Positions 7,555 to 15,477 of a stretch of 64,000 bases of DNA are shown in pieces. Position 1 is the first letter of the stretch; each line of letters opens with the position of its first letter. The stretch covers positions 2,612,001 through 2,676,000 of the forward strand of contig NZ_CP019980.1 in the NCBI RefSeq assembly GCF_002982115.1, given 5' to 3'. The translations under genes were made by a program, and so were the position numbers. The DNA comes from Lysinibacillus sphaericus. Lineage in GTDB: Bacteria > Bacillota > Bacilli > Bacillales_A > Planococcaceae. The notes under the pieces were generated by a model that was given only the letters and a program-made list of their open reading frames with translations, had not been told where the DNA came from and ran no database searches.

Positions 7555-7626
7555 TTGATCAATGAGGTCAAGATGGAAATAACAACTTCAACACTTTGGT
7601 TAATCGGTACTGGGAGAGGAAGCTAA
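7555..7626 (+). CDS. Tiny ORF divergent from rgg, candidate signalling peptide (23 residues)
   Basis: TTG start with AAGGGGGT (7540-7547) eight bases upstream. The 23-residue product ends TSTLWLIGTGRGS, a short hydrophobic stretch followed by a small-residue tail. Its position, divergent from an Rgg-like gene and behind a palindromic box, matches the placement of SHP-type pheromone genes. I do not recognise the sequence; the peptide role is inference. Confidence 0.4.
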   Translation: MINEVKMEITTSTLWLIGTGRGS

Positions 7627-7627
7627 T

Positions 7628-7714
7628 TTGAAGAAAATCAAACTATTCTTAAAACCACTCTCCCCTGTTTCAAAATCGAGTAACGTACCAAATCTACCTT
7701 TATTGTACAATTAG
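7628..7714 (+). CDS. Second tiny ORF downstream, candidate peptide precursor (28 residues)
   Basis: TTG start one base after the stop of the preceding tiny ORF, with GAGAGGAAG upstream. The product, beginning MKKIKLFLKPLSPV and ending NVPNLPLLYN, has a basic start with a short hydrophobic run, like a short exported pro-peptide. Downstream is a strong hairpin. Function unknown; it may be a secreted pheromone precursor or a spurious frame. Confidence 0.35.
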   Translation: MKKIKLFLKPLSPVSKSSNVPNLPLLYN

Positions 7715-7728
7715 CGTTTTTTTGTTGT

Positions 7729-7790
7729 CCATTAATAAAAGCCTTGCAAACCTCTTGAAAGAAAGGGGCTTGCAAAGCGTATTAATGGAA
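7729..7790. terminator. Hairpin between the tiny ORFs and the convergent MFS exporter gene
   Basis: An inverted repeat CATTAATA..GC.TTGCAA / TTGCAA.GC..TATTAATG spans this gap, with a GGGG/CCTC inner stem. It lies downstream of both convergent units and can serve as a bidirectional terminator. Confidence 0.6.
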
Positions 7791-7808
7791 GTCAGAGCTT
7801 TCGCTCCA

Positions 7809-9032
7809 TCAATTCGAATATTCGATTTTTTTCTTTTGTTCACGACCTAATACTTTTATTGAGACTAATGCAGTAACGACAGTTAGCAAGCCTAATATCC
7901 CCATAACAAGGTTTGGATTAATAGAATCTAATAACACACCCGTAAAAACTTGTCCGACTGGAATGGATATTAATAAGGCAGCACTTAAAAATCCAAAAAA
8001 TCTTCCTTGCTTTTCAACGGGAATTTTTCTTCTATACATTATGCCAAAATAAGTATTCCCCATACCAAACGCTATACCCGATAAAAAGTAGAAAATCGTT
8101 AGTACGCGTGGTGCATTCGCTAGACTCATCAATATATTAAAAAACCCCATGACCGCACAACATATAAAACCGTAAATAAATATGCTGGATTGTACTTTCC
8201 ATTTCATTGACATAAAAGCCCCAATGATTACCCCAACAGGTGAGCCAACAAAAATAAGGCTCCACCATAATGAGCTTACTTCCATATTAATAACGATTAC
8301 TCGTAGTGTTAACATAATTGCTGCACCTAAAATATTGATAATAGCCGCGCTAAAAAGAAAGGTTTTTAATATCTTATCTTGGAAAAGAATAGACACGCCT
8401 TCCTTTAAGTCTACTAGAAAAGATTGTTTCGCTTTAGCTTTATGCTGTTCTGTAATATTTGAAGTTAACAATATAAGAAGAGAAAGAACGAAGCACAACC
8501 CATTAATAAGAAAGAAGTTTCCTGGACTAAACACGCTAAATAACAGACCACCTAACGTTGGCGCTAAAACGCTCTCTAGCTGATTCGATGTTTGTCTAAT
8601 AGCTACAGCCTCCTGTAGCTCATCATCATTGACAATAATTGTGAGCGCAACATTGGCTGCTGGGGAATGTAACGTACTACCAAATGAATAAACAATAAAA
8701 ATAAGGAGTATATATAAAAAATCAAAATAGCCCAAAATTGTAATAACGGCAAGTAAAATCAATAACAAACAGCGTATACTGTTTGCGACAAGCATTAAAT
8801 TTTTTTTATATAATCTATCGACAAAAGTCCCCATAAACGGAGAAAGAATCACGATAGCAATTGTACTGCAAGCACTTAAAATGGAAACGAAGATGGATGA
8901 TCTTGTTACTTCTAAAATCCATAGAGGTAAAATAAAGAGGATAATTTTATCTGCCAGACCTGATAGAAATTGTGCATAAAAAATTTGTGTGAATTGTTTA
9001 TTAATAAAATAGACTTTCGGAATGAATTTCAT
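7809..9032 (-). CDS. MFS efflux transporter (MFS_3 / macrolide-efflux type)
   Basis: 407 residues with twelve predicted membrane helices and the MFS loop signature after helix 2 (GTFVDRLYKKNLM). It resembles the MFS_3 exporters related to macrolide and siderophore efflux proteins. The ATG follows GAGGAGTGAG. It is divergent from the subtilase gene across a 390-bp region holding two copies of the AATATTC palindrome. Context suggests export of a peptide or secondary metabolite linked to the toxin module; substrate unknown. Confidence 0.8.
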   Translation of the reverse strand: MKFIPKVYFINKQFTQIFYAQFLSGLADKIILFILPLWILEVTRSSIFVSILSACSTIAIVILSPFMGTFVDRLYKKNLMLVANSIRCLLLILLAVITILGYFDFLYILLIFIVYSFGSTLHSPAANVALTIIVNDDELQEAVAIRQTSNQLESVLAPTLGGLLFSVFSPGNFFLINGLCFVLSLLILLTSNITEQHKAKAKQSFLVDLKEGVSILFQDKILKTFLFSAAIINILGAAIMLTLRVIVINMEVSSLWWSLIFVGSPVGVIIGAFMSMKWKVQSSIFIYGFICCAVMGFFNILMSLANAPRVLTIFYFLSGIAFGMGNTYFGIMYRRKIPVEKQGRFFGFLSAALLISIPVGQVFTGVLLDSINPNLVMGILGLLTVVTALVSIKVLGREQKKKIEYSN

Positions 9033-9190
9033 ACTTACTCACTCCTCGATTTTCTCTACTTCATTTATATTTCAAAAAACTTCTACTACATTATGCCTAA
9101 CCTCCCTTCCCCCATCATCCTGTACTAAATCTATCATGTTAAGTTTCTTTATTTATACAAATATACAAAAATTTTAACCCATATAATCAA

Positions 9191-9210
9191 AATATTCCTA
9201 AAAGAATACT
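9191..9210. promoter_or_regulatory. Palindromic box 2 (AATATTC-N6-GAATACT)
   Basis: One-mismatch copy of the shared palindrome with the same 6-base spacer, about 160 bases upstream of the exporter gene; another AATATTC half site follows at 9217-9223. Confidence 0.5.
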
Positions 9211-9269
9211 AGAAAATAATATTCCATCTCTTCTTTCCTCCCACTATAAAATCGTAGGAACTTATCTTT

Positions 9270-9291
9270 AAATATTCTTTTGCGAATATTT
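9270..9291. promoter_or_regulatory. Palindromic box 3 (AATATTC-N6-GAATATT)
   Basis: Perfect 8-bp arms AAATATTC and GAATATTT with spacer TTTTGC, about 130 bases before the subtilase start. It could serve both divergent genes. Confidence 0.6.
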
Positions 9292-9422
9292 TGAAATATC
9301 TAATCAATCATCACTTATTATAAAAATATCAAAATGAGGATATTAGTTGAGTCATCAATATCCAAATCTATCTAGAAGTCAGTTCTTAAGATTATTTGGA
9401 GATAAGAAAGGGTGATTGAAAT

Positions 9423-10322
9423 ATTAAAAAACGCATTTTAGTTGTGCTTGTTATGTTGTTACTAGCGTTCCTTATAGGTTATTCCATTCAAAAGTTTGCT
9501 CGATATGAAGACAGTGCAATTTGGGGGTATCATGCGATTCATTCAACTTCTGGAAAGAGCGAAAAACCAACTAATAAAAAGATTAAAGTAGCGATATTGG
9601 ATAGTGGTATTTCCCATCATGCTGCTTTAAAAAATAAGATCGTTGCGTCGTATAACGCTATCGAAACGGACCAAGAACCAATTGATGAGTTAAACCATGG
9701 GACAGCCATTGCCGGGATTATCGGTTCATCTCATAATAAAATGGGCTTTTCTGGAATCGCAAAGGATAATGTAGAGATTTATAATGTCAAAGTTTTAAAT
9801 ACCAAAGGTAAAAGTGACTTTCAAACAGTTATCAACGGTATCGAATGGAGTATCAAAAATGATGTAGATATTATCAATATCAGCTTTGGATTTGAAACAA
9901 ATAATCTGGAATTTGAAAAGGTTATAAAGAAAGCTTTAGCCGAAGGAATTATTATTGTAGCAGCTTCTGGTAACACACTAGGATTAAGGGTTGATTACCC
10001 AGCGAAATACGAAGGTGTCATTTCAGTTTCTGCATTAAAACCTGATTTCACAAGCTATAGCTACTCTGGAAAAGGCAAAATCGATTACGCCGCACCAGGT
10101 AAAAATATCTTATCTACTGACAAAAATGGTGGCTACAGCATATTTAATGGAACATCTTTTGCGGCAGCTTTCGTTACTGGCTCTATTGCTTATTTACTTG
10201 GAAACACTAATGAAAAGATTAATAGTACTAATTTAAATAGCTTTCTAGCACCTTACGTGAAAGATTTAGGACTACCTGGATTTGATGAAGAATACGGACA
10301 TGGTTTTATACAACTTAATTAG
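9423..10322 (+). CDS. Membrane-anchored subtilisin-like serine protease (S8 family), probable ATT start
   Basis: Subtilase with a complete catalytic triad, counted from the in-frame GTG at 9444: Asp53 in ILDSG, His85 in NHGT, Ser238 in NGTSFAAA, with the oxyanion Asn in ASGN. There is no pro-domain of the usual length; a single N-terminal hydrophobic anchor precedes the catalytic domain. The GTG at 9444 has no ribosome binding site and would cut the basic end of the anchor. An ATT at 9423 lies eight bases after AAAGGGTG and adds KKRILV, giving a normal signal anchor, so I place the start there. Fifteen bases downstream is the putative toxin gene, suggesting that the protease processes or sheds the secreted toxin. 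Confidence 0.8.
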   Translation: MKKRILVVLVMLLLAFLIGYSIQKFARYEDSAIWGYHAIHSTSGKSEKPTNKKIKVAILDSGISHHAALKNKIVASYNAIETDQEPIDELNHGTAIAGIIGSSHNKMGFSGIAKDNVEIYNVKVLNTKGKSDFQTVINGIEWSIKNDVDIINISFGFETNNLEFEKVIKKALAEGIIIVAASGNTLGLRVDYPAKYEGVISVSALKPDFTSYSYSGKGKIDYAAPGKNILSTDKNGGYSIFNGTSFAAAFVTGSIAYLLGNTNEKINSTNLNSFLAPYVKDLGLPGFDEEYGHGFIQLN

Positions 10323-10337
10323 GAAAAGGAGTAATGA

Positions 10338-11153
10338 ATGATGAAAAAATTCTTAATTAAATTAATTGTAATAACAATGCTAATTTCTCTTGTACCAAGT
10401 GTTGATCCACTCAAATCTTACGCAAATGATGAAGCGAACACGATCGAATATAATACGATTGAAGTCGAAAATGAAATACTACAAGAGCTCGGAATCGATG
10501 ATACTGAACAATTTGATTTAAATGTCGAACAAGATAATGATTTGGTCACAGTATATACTGACATAAATACAACAGATGTTCATGTATCCACTGTAATATA
10601 TTATGATACAATTACCGAATCCATTTTATTGCATGGTACAGTGGAAGAAGATGGAGAAAAAATCTCCCATGAATATGAAGTAATCGTTCATACAAATGAA
10701 GGACAGGAGTTCTCAGCAACTTTTGTCGATCAAACTGATGGCGAAATTTATGATATCGATACACTAGAAGCCCAATCTTCTGCTTTACCAGTAGTCATTA
10801 TAGCCGCCGTAGCAAGATACGGTATTTCATATGCTATAAAAAAATACGGTAGAAAAGCTACAACGAATGCGATTCGCAGTAGAAATTTTGATAAAGTATT
10901 GTCTTCTGTATCAAGATTAGATGCTAATTCACGCAAGCACATCCTAGATCCAAAACATGATTGGCATAAAGTAACGAAGAATAATTGGGATGATGTAGCA
11001 AAGGTCATGTCCCACGTCATGCGTTACGGCAAAGAGGATCCTTATAAGAGCGCAAGAAAGAAAACGTTAATGATGAATGGTCATACTATAACAGTAACTT
11101 TTGTAAGAGAAAATGGTAAAATAAAAATAAGTAATGGGTGGGTGAATAAATGA
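10338..11153 (+). CDS. Secreted SAR2788-family putative toxin
   Basis: 271 residues: signal peptide (about 1-29, basic MMKKFLIK and hydrophobic core), an acidic central region rich in Asp/Glu/Thr (30-145), a hydrophobic stretch (ALPVVIIAAVARYGISYA), and a basic C-terminal domain (about 185-271) with RKHILDPKHDWHKV and a final KIKISNGWV. The C-terminal part matches my memory of the SAR2788 putative toxin family and polymorphic toxin endings; the activity is unknown. RBS AAAAGGAG lies six bases before the ATG. It follows the subtilase gene and overlaps the immunity-type gene by four bases, a usual toxin-immunity layout. Confidence 0.65.
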   Translation: MMKKFLIKLIVITMLISLVPSVDPLKSYANDEANTIEYNTIEVENEILQELGIDDTEQFDLNVEQDNDLVTVYTDINTTDVHVSTVIYYDTITESILLHGTVEEDGEKISHEYEVIVHTNEGQEFSATFVDQTDGEIYDIDTLEAQSSALPVVIIAAVARYGISYAIKKYGRKATTNAIRSRNFDKVLSSVSRLDANSRKHILDPKHDWHKVTKNNWDDVAKVMSHVMRYGKEDPYKSARKKTLMMNGHTITVTFVRENGKIKISNGWVNK

Positions 11154-11605
11154 TGTTAAAAAATTTGGAAAAATTAATTTTGTCTGTCAATTTTAACGAA
11201 GCTGAAAAATTATATCAAAAAAGCGATTTCGAACAATTTCATAGTGAATTAATCTCCATTGCTTATGACAACCGCAATATGATTTACTATACTTTTTTGC
11301 ATTATCTTATAATGAAGAAAGAAACCGCGGAGTTACATACTCTTGCCTTTTCATTATTTGTAAACTCTTTAACACCTATTGAAGGTGCCTATCATTGTGC
11401 TCTCTATCACGCACAAAGAGCTGTAGAACTGACAAATGAACAAGATGCAGGTGACTTAGAGAATTTATTATTCCTTAATATCGTTCCTGATAAATTAGTG
11501 AGTGATCAAGAAGCGATTGACATTTGCCATAAAATTTTAGCGTTAGACCCCTCTAATAAAATTGCGAAAAGTTCCCTTAAAGAATTACAACGTAAAACTA
11601 AGTAA
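11150..11605 (+). CDS. Probable immunity protein for the SAR2788-type toxin
   Basis: 151-residue cytoplasmic helical protein with no signal or membrane segment. Its ATG overlaps the toxin stop (ATGA), so the two are translationally coupled. The helical repeats around TPIEGAYHCALYHAQRAVEL and the C-terminal ICHKILALDPSNKIAKSSLK look TPR-like. The immunity role is inferred from position and size. A fragment nearly identical to its middle lies just downstream beyond a strong hairpin. Confidence 0.55.
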   Translation: MMLKNLEKLILSVNFNEAEKLYQKSDFEQFHSELISIAYDNRNMIYYTFLHYLIMKKETAELHTLAFSLFVNSLTPIEGAYHCALYHAQRAVELTNEQDAGDLENLLFLNIVPDKLVSDQEAIDICHKILALDPSNKIAKSSLKELQRKTK

Positions 11606-11636
11606 AATATCGATTACATTTGTAAATAGATTTACA

Positions 11637-11676
11637 AGCATGAGGTTAAAACGAATCCTCGTTTTAACCTCATGCT
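11637..11676 (+). terminator. Strong hairpin after the toxin-immunity operon
   Basis: A perfect 18-bp stem (AGCATGAGGTTAAAACGA and complement) with a 4-base loop. No long T tract follows, but the stem is strong enough to act as a terminator or 3' stabiliser. Confidence 0.65.
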
Positions 11677-11727
11677 ATTTAAAAAGTTCAAGCACACTTC
11701 TTATAATGATGTTATATAAGTTTGAAA

Positions 11728-11845
11728 CACCTATTGAAGGCGCCTATCATTGTGCCCTCTTTCACGCACAAAGAGCAGTTGAATTAACAAATGAACAAGA
11801 TACATTTAGCTTAGAACATTTATTATTGCTTAATATTGGTGGTAT
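11728..11845 (+). pseudogene. Truncated second copy of the immunity gene
   Basis: This stretch encodes ETPIEGAYHCALFHAQRAVE and the following NEQD and LLLLNI residues, closely matching the middle of the immunity protein just upstream. No N-terminal part, start codon or ribosome binding site fits it, and it soon loses similarity. It looks like the remnant of a tandemly duplicated or second immunity allele. Confidence 0.65.
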
Positions 11846-11865
11846 TTCAAACATGCTTCACCCTA

Positions 11866-12552
11866 CTATAAAGCAATTTTCCCACCATGATAACAATAGT
11901 ACGTGTCAGCTTGAAGGTTTTGAATTTTACGCAAAGAGTGTTTTGCGTTGTCCATGTTTAAACAAAAGTGTGGATTTGCAATAACTAATTGTTGATTTTC
12001 ATTAGCAGCAGCATCCCCTGTAATAACACTATTTAACTTTGGAAAATATAATGAAATATGCCCGGATGTATGCCCAGGTGTTGCAACTACTCGACATTCG
12101 TTATATAGAATCATGTTACCATCATGGACCTTTTGATCGATTGCAATAGGTTTTAATTCCTTTAGTTGCTTGATAAACCATTTGCCAAATGCTATTTCTT
12201 CAGGTGGCATATTTTCCAGTAATTCCTCCGCCTGTACTAAGCTCTCAGACTTCATTTCGCCACTAAGATATGATGATTCTATTTCACTAGCAATAATGTT
12301 TATCCAAGGATATTTTTCTTTGAAATCATGTAAAGAGCCGATATGATCATCATCATAATGCGTAATAATAATATTCTTTAAATATTTCATTTCATAGCCA
12401 CGTTTAATAATTTCATTTTCAATCAATGGTAAAAAATTTATATACCCTGTATCGACCAATGTTAGTTCATTGTTCCATACAATTAAGCTAGGATATATCG
12501 TGTTCCTTTGTCCGTTAAATTCAAATTCAATCGGTAATTCTAAAATCTCCAT
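11866..12552 (-). CDS. MBL-fold metallo-hydrolase
   Basis: 228 residues with the metallo-beta-lactamase fold motifs in order: THYDDDHIG (an HxDxDH variant of HxHxDH, as in YflN-like proteins), TPGHTSGH, GDAAA and the final YHGG. These ligate one or two metal ions for hydrolysis. The ATG follows GGGGGAAAAAG. It converges on the toxin-immunity operon and stands alone. Substrate unknown; cytoplasmic by sequence. Confidence 0.85.
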   Translation of the reverse strand: MEILELPIEFEFNGQRNTIYPSLIVWNNELTLVDTGYINFLPLIENEIIKRGYEMKYLKNIIITHYDDDHIGSLHDFKEKYPWINIIASEIESSYLSGEMKSESLVQAEELLENMPPEEIAFGKWFIKQLKELKPIAIDQKVHDGNMILYNECRVVATPGHTSGHISLYFPKLNSVITGDAAANENQQLVIANPHFCLNMDNAKHSLRKIQNLQADTYYCYHGGKIAL

Positions 12553-12764
12553 TATCTTTTTCCCCCATACTGTCCGCTTCTATAAGAATCAATAGATTAA
12601 TTTATACATTTATTATACATGACAATATGGAATTTTTTTCAGCTTCCGAATATGCTGTCAATGCATTTGGATTTTTGCAAAGACAACATAAAGAAATGTA
12701 CATTATTTTTTATTACCTTTCACTAGATATGGTACCAATTGTCATCGTCTCCTTGACTTCATAA

Positions 12765-12793
12765 AAAAAGAGAGCCCTTATAGCCCTCTTTTA
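12765..12793 (-). terminator. Intrinsic terminator of the two-gene secreted unit
   Basis: Inverted repeat AAAAGAGGGC / GCTCTCTTTT on the minus strand followed by T residues, overlapping the stop codon of the downstream gene. Confidence 0.7.
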
Positions 12794-13792
12794 GTTTCTT
12801 TTAAAAATTTTCACTTGTTCGTGTTTATGAACATAATCTTCTGGTAAAGGAAGTCTTCCATTTTCATCCATTTTATACTCTTTTCCTTGAATTAAAAAAA
12901 CTGTATTTTCGTCGTGACCATATTTGCGCCAATCTTTTTCACGCATACCCTTGCTTTCCAAATCAACATCGTGCAAAATACCGCTCGGACTAATTCGATA
13001 TCGTTTAGATCCATTATTTATGGTAAAGGGTTCTTCTGTTGTAATGCCAAAACTTTCAAAGCCCTGTAAAATCTCACTGTTATCTCTCGCTGTGTGTAAC
13101 CATGAAGAACTACCTGTATGAATAAATGTTTGGATGTCCTGTAACAATTGCCGTTTTCGCTCTAAATGAACACGTTTGTGATCGGATATTTGATTATCAT
13201 AATGTAATAACTTTACATATCTAGATGATCCATCATCAATAAACTGATAATTAATAATCCCATAATCAGTTGGAATGCCATAAACTTGATTGTTTTTGAT
13301 AGTCAAATTAAAATTTTGATCGACATGTAGAACTTTTGCTTGGTATTGATTGTAAAAATTACTTTCTCTTGATGGAGATTCTATTATATTTGATTTTAAT
13401 TTAGTCTGCTTTTTTTGAATATGTAACTCCATTTTTTTCAAAGCTGAAGCTACACTTCCTAAACTTTGAAATCCCTTTAAAACCTTATTCTTATCTCTTA
13501 CACTATTTAGATAAGCAGGATTACCGGTATGAATATAATTTTGTATGCTCGCTAACATTTGGCTTTTTCCCTCTAAGGAGAAGCGTTTATAATTATTTGG
13601 ATTACCTACAACTGGATGTTTCTTGATGGTCAAACGATTATCCCGCTTATGGTGATGTACTTCCCGTAATTGGGAGCCTAATTGATTTGAGTTTAAAGGA
13701 GCCTGTTGTTCTTTACGAGAAAACACCATTTTTGGATAAGATGGAGAGTTAAAAGTTTGTCTTTGAGAAATTGAACGTAGTGAATGCGACAT
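12791..13792 (-). CDS. Protein of unknown function with an internal duplication
   Basis: About 333 residues, basic and Ser/His/Lys-rich, without a signal peptide. Two related segments are visible: one with IQNYIHTGNPAYLNSVRD then VLKGFQSLG, the other with IQTFIHTGSSSWLHTARD then ILQGFESFG, each preceded by an xLTIK strand. The ATG at 13790-13792 is eight bases after AGGAGG. It lies 16 bases after the secreted protein gene and shares its box-4 promoter. I do not recognise the family. Being co-regulated with the toxin module, it may be an effector or substrate of this system. Confidence 0.5.
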   Translation of the reverse strand: MSHSLRSISQRQTFNSPSYPKMVFSRKEQQAPLNSNQLGSQLREVHHHKRDNRLTIKKHPVVGNPNNYKRFSLEGKSQMLASIQNYIHTGNPAYLNSVRDKNKVLKGFQSLGSVASALKKMELHIQKKQTKLKSNIIESPSRESNFYNQYQAKVLHVDQNFNLTIKNNQVYGIPTDYGIINYQFIDDGSSRYVKLLHYDNQISDHKRVHLERKRQLLQDIQTFIHTGSSSWLHTARDNSEILQGFESFGITTEEPFTINNGSKRYRISPSGILHDVDLESKGMREKDWRKYGHDENTVFLIQGKEYKMDENGRLPLPEDYVHKHEQVKIFKRN

Positions 13793-13807
13793 AGCCAAGT
13801 CCTCCTA

Positions 13808-14635
13808 TTATTTCATTTCCCGTTTATAGCTTATTAAAACAAAGGGTTGTAAAGTATAGGTTCCTGGTAAATCGAAAGAGGCAGAGTATTTAAATGCATA
13901 AGGTTGCTTTACTTTTATTTGAGCATGTTTCGGAACAGCATCTAATTGTTTTGGATTATATAAAGGGAACGTAGCATCAATCCAAGAAAAACTAGATGTT
14001 GGACGAAGGCTTCTCTTGATTGAATACAAACTAACTAAATAGCGATTTGTCTCCTTACCGCCTATTGTAAAATCTGTTAAAATTGCATCGTCAGGAATAC
14101 TGCTAATGTTCGTTAAATCAAAATATTGAATATCACTCGTTGTTTTTCTTGAAGATATAGAAGAAGTACGTAAATCTACTCGATAACTTGGATTAGCATA
14201 TAGATAGACTGGCTCCCCTACAATTGTTCGTAAACTATAAGGATAATTATTTCGTCCATCTTCCGAGGGTTTAATATGAATATGATAATTACCAACAATA
14301 CTTGTATCAAATTCAACTTGTCTATTACCCTCGTCCCCTAATCCAGTTTTCAGAACGATTGTATCCCCTTTTGGATTTGTAATCTCTACATCGAATGTTT
14401 TTCTAGTTACCAATGTTAATTTCTCACTTCTGTTCATACCAAGGGCAACTTTATAAATTTTGCTATCCCCCTCTCCCATGATTGATGTTAAATCGCTTTT
14501 TTCAGGAATAGAAAAGTCGGTTCTATCATTTCGCTGAAGTTCTATGGTCTCTTCAGAAAGATCATTTGCGTTAGTGACCAAGGGCATAAATACAAACAAA
14601 GAGAAAATAAACAACAGAGAGAAAAATTTCTTCAT
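13808..14635 (-). CDS. Secreted protein with a PPC-like beta-sandwich region
   Basis: 275 residues with a clear signal peptide (MKKFFSLLFIFSLFVFMPL, cleavage near TNA at about residue 24). The mature part is beta-rich; residues 55-130 (KIYKVALG, then GNYHIHIKPSE) look like a pre-peptidase C-terminal type beta-sandwich. It heads a two-gene unit behind a copy of the AATATTC palindrome. Role unknown; possibly an adhesin or carrier acting outside the cell with the downstream product. Confidence 0.55.
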   Translation of the reverse strand: MKKFFSLLFIFSLFVFMPLVTNANDLSEETIELQRNDRTDFSIPEKSDLTSIMGEGDSKIYKVALGMNRSEKLTLVTRKTFDVEITNPKGDTIVLKTGLGDEGNRQVEFDTSIVGNYHIHIKPSEDGRNNYPYSLRTIVGEPVYLYANPSYRVDLRTSSISSRKTTSDIQYFDLTNISSIPDDAILTDFTIGGKETNRYLVSLYSIKRSLRPTSSFSWIDATFPLYNPKQLDAVPKHAQIKVKQPYAFKYSASFDLPGTYTLQPFVLISYKREMK

Positions 14636-14706
14636 TTCTAATCATCCCATCCTTCTATTCTTTTTTATTGAAAATAACTATACAATATTTTTGGTTAAAT
14701 CATTTA

Positions 14707-14728
14707 AAATATTCCTAATTGAATATTT
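14707..14728. promoter_or_regulatory. Palindromic box 4 (AATATTC-N6-GAATATT)
   Basis: Perfect 8-bp arms AAATATTC and GAATATTT with spacer CTAATT, about 72 bases before the secreted protein gene at 14635. It has the same layout as boxes 1-3, which places this unit in the putative regulon. Confidence 0.6.
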
Positions 14729-14786
14729 AAAAAATGTAAACCATATAATAGCGTCTTATTTTTCTAGCATGTTCTTTAAATATTTT

Positions 14787-15227
14787 TCATTTTTCATCCA
14801 TTCTTACAATATAAGTTGGATTAAGTTCTATTGATCCGTTCTTTTCTTGTAATACATTGCCATGCTCATCATATTTTATAAAGCTCTCTAATCTACCTAA
14901 AACTCTATATTCAACTAATTTTAAAACACCATTTTCATAGAACTCTTTTTGTATGCCTTCTACAGTGTTTGTGTCGATATTTTTAATTTCTTTGACTTGT
15001 CCATTCGGATAATAATAAACCATTTCCCCATTCTTAACACCATTTTTTACTATATAATGGTTTGCTAAATTACCATCTTCATAACATTCATAGATTATGC
15101 CTGTAAATAGGTGTTCATTATTATTTTGATCATATTCCACTATAAATGAATCATAATCATCTCCCCCATACCCAAAATTCTTACCATTTTTCATAATGTA
15201 TTCTTTGTTTAATAATTTATCTTTCAA
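14787..15227 (-). CDS. MORN-repeat (YwqK-type) immunity-like protein
   Basis: 146 residues with MORN_2-type repeats: GNLANHYIVKNGVKNGEMVY, YPNGQVKEI, FYENGVLKLVEY, KYDEHGNVLQEK. Such proteins are annotated as toxin-antitoxin system YwqK antitoxin components and occur as immunity proteins in polymorphic toxin loci. The TTG start follows GGGGGT. It is the last gene of a long minus-strand array of small immunity-type genes. Confidence 0.7.
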   Translation of the reverse strand: MKDKLLNKEYIMKNGKNFGYGGDDYDSFIVEYDQNNNEHLFTGIIYECYEDGNLANHYIVKNGVKNGEMVYYYPNGQVKEIKNIDTNTVEGIQKEFYENGVLKLVEYRVLGRLESFIKYDEHGNVLQEKNGSIELNPTYIVRMDEK

Positions 15228-15245
15228 CTGTAGATACCCCCGATA

Positions 15246-15386
15246 TTACTCAAATCCATCTAATAAATACTTACAGTGTGGACAACATTTAAACATAACC
15301 ACACCTGGTTTCATTCTTAGCATTTCATTTACAGTGAGTTTGCCACAAATTAGCCCCTCACAATTTATATTTAGGAGTTTAATAAT
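15246..15386 (-). pseudogene. Short zinc-ribbon fragment
   Basis: Open frame of about 46 codons encoding LLNINCEGLICGKLTVNE and CCPHCKYLLDGFE, a four-cysteine zinc-ribbon pattern (C-x4-C and C-x2-C). The only upstream in-frame candidates are ATT codons without a ribosome binding site, so it is probably a remnant. Confidence 0.35.
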
Positions 15387-15477
15387 ACTAAGTTTTTTAT
15401 ATTATTACGTTAAAATGTGTGCTTATTTATTTTCTTAACTAATAATTTTCATTTGTTAATCATTACATTAAAAATAA

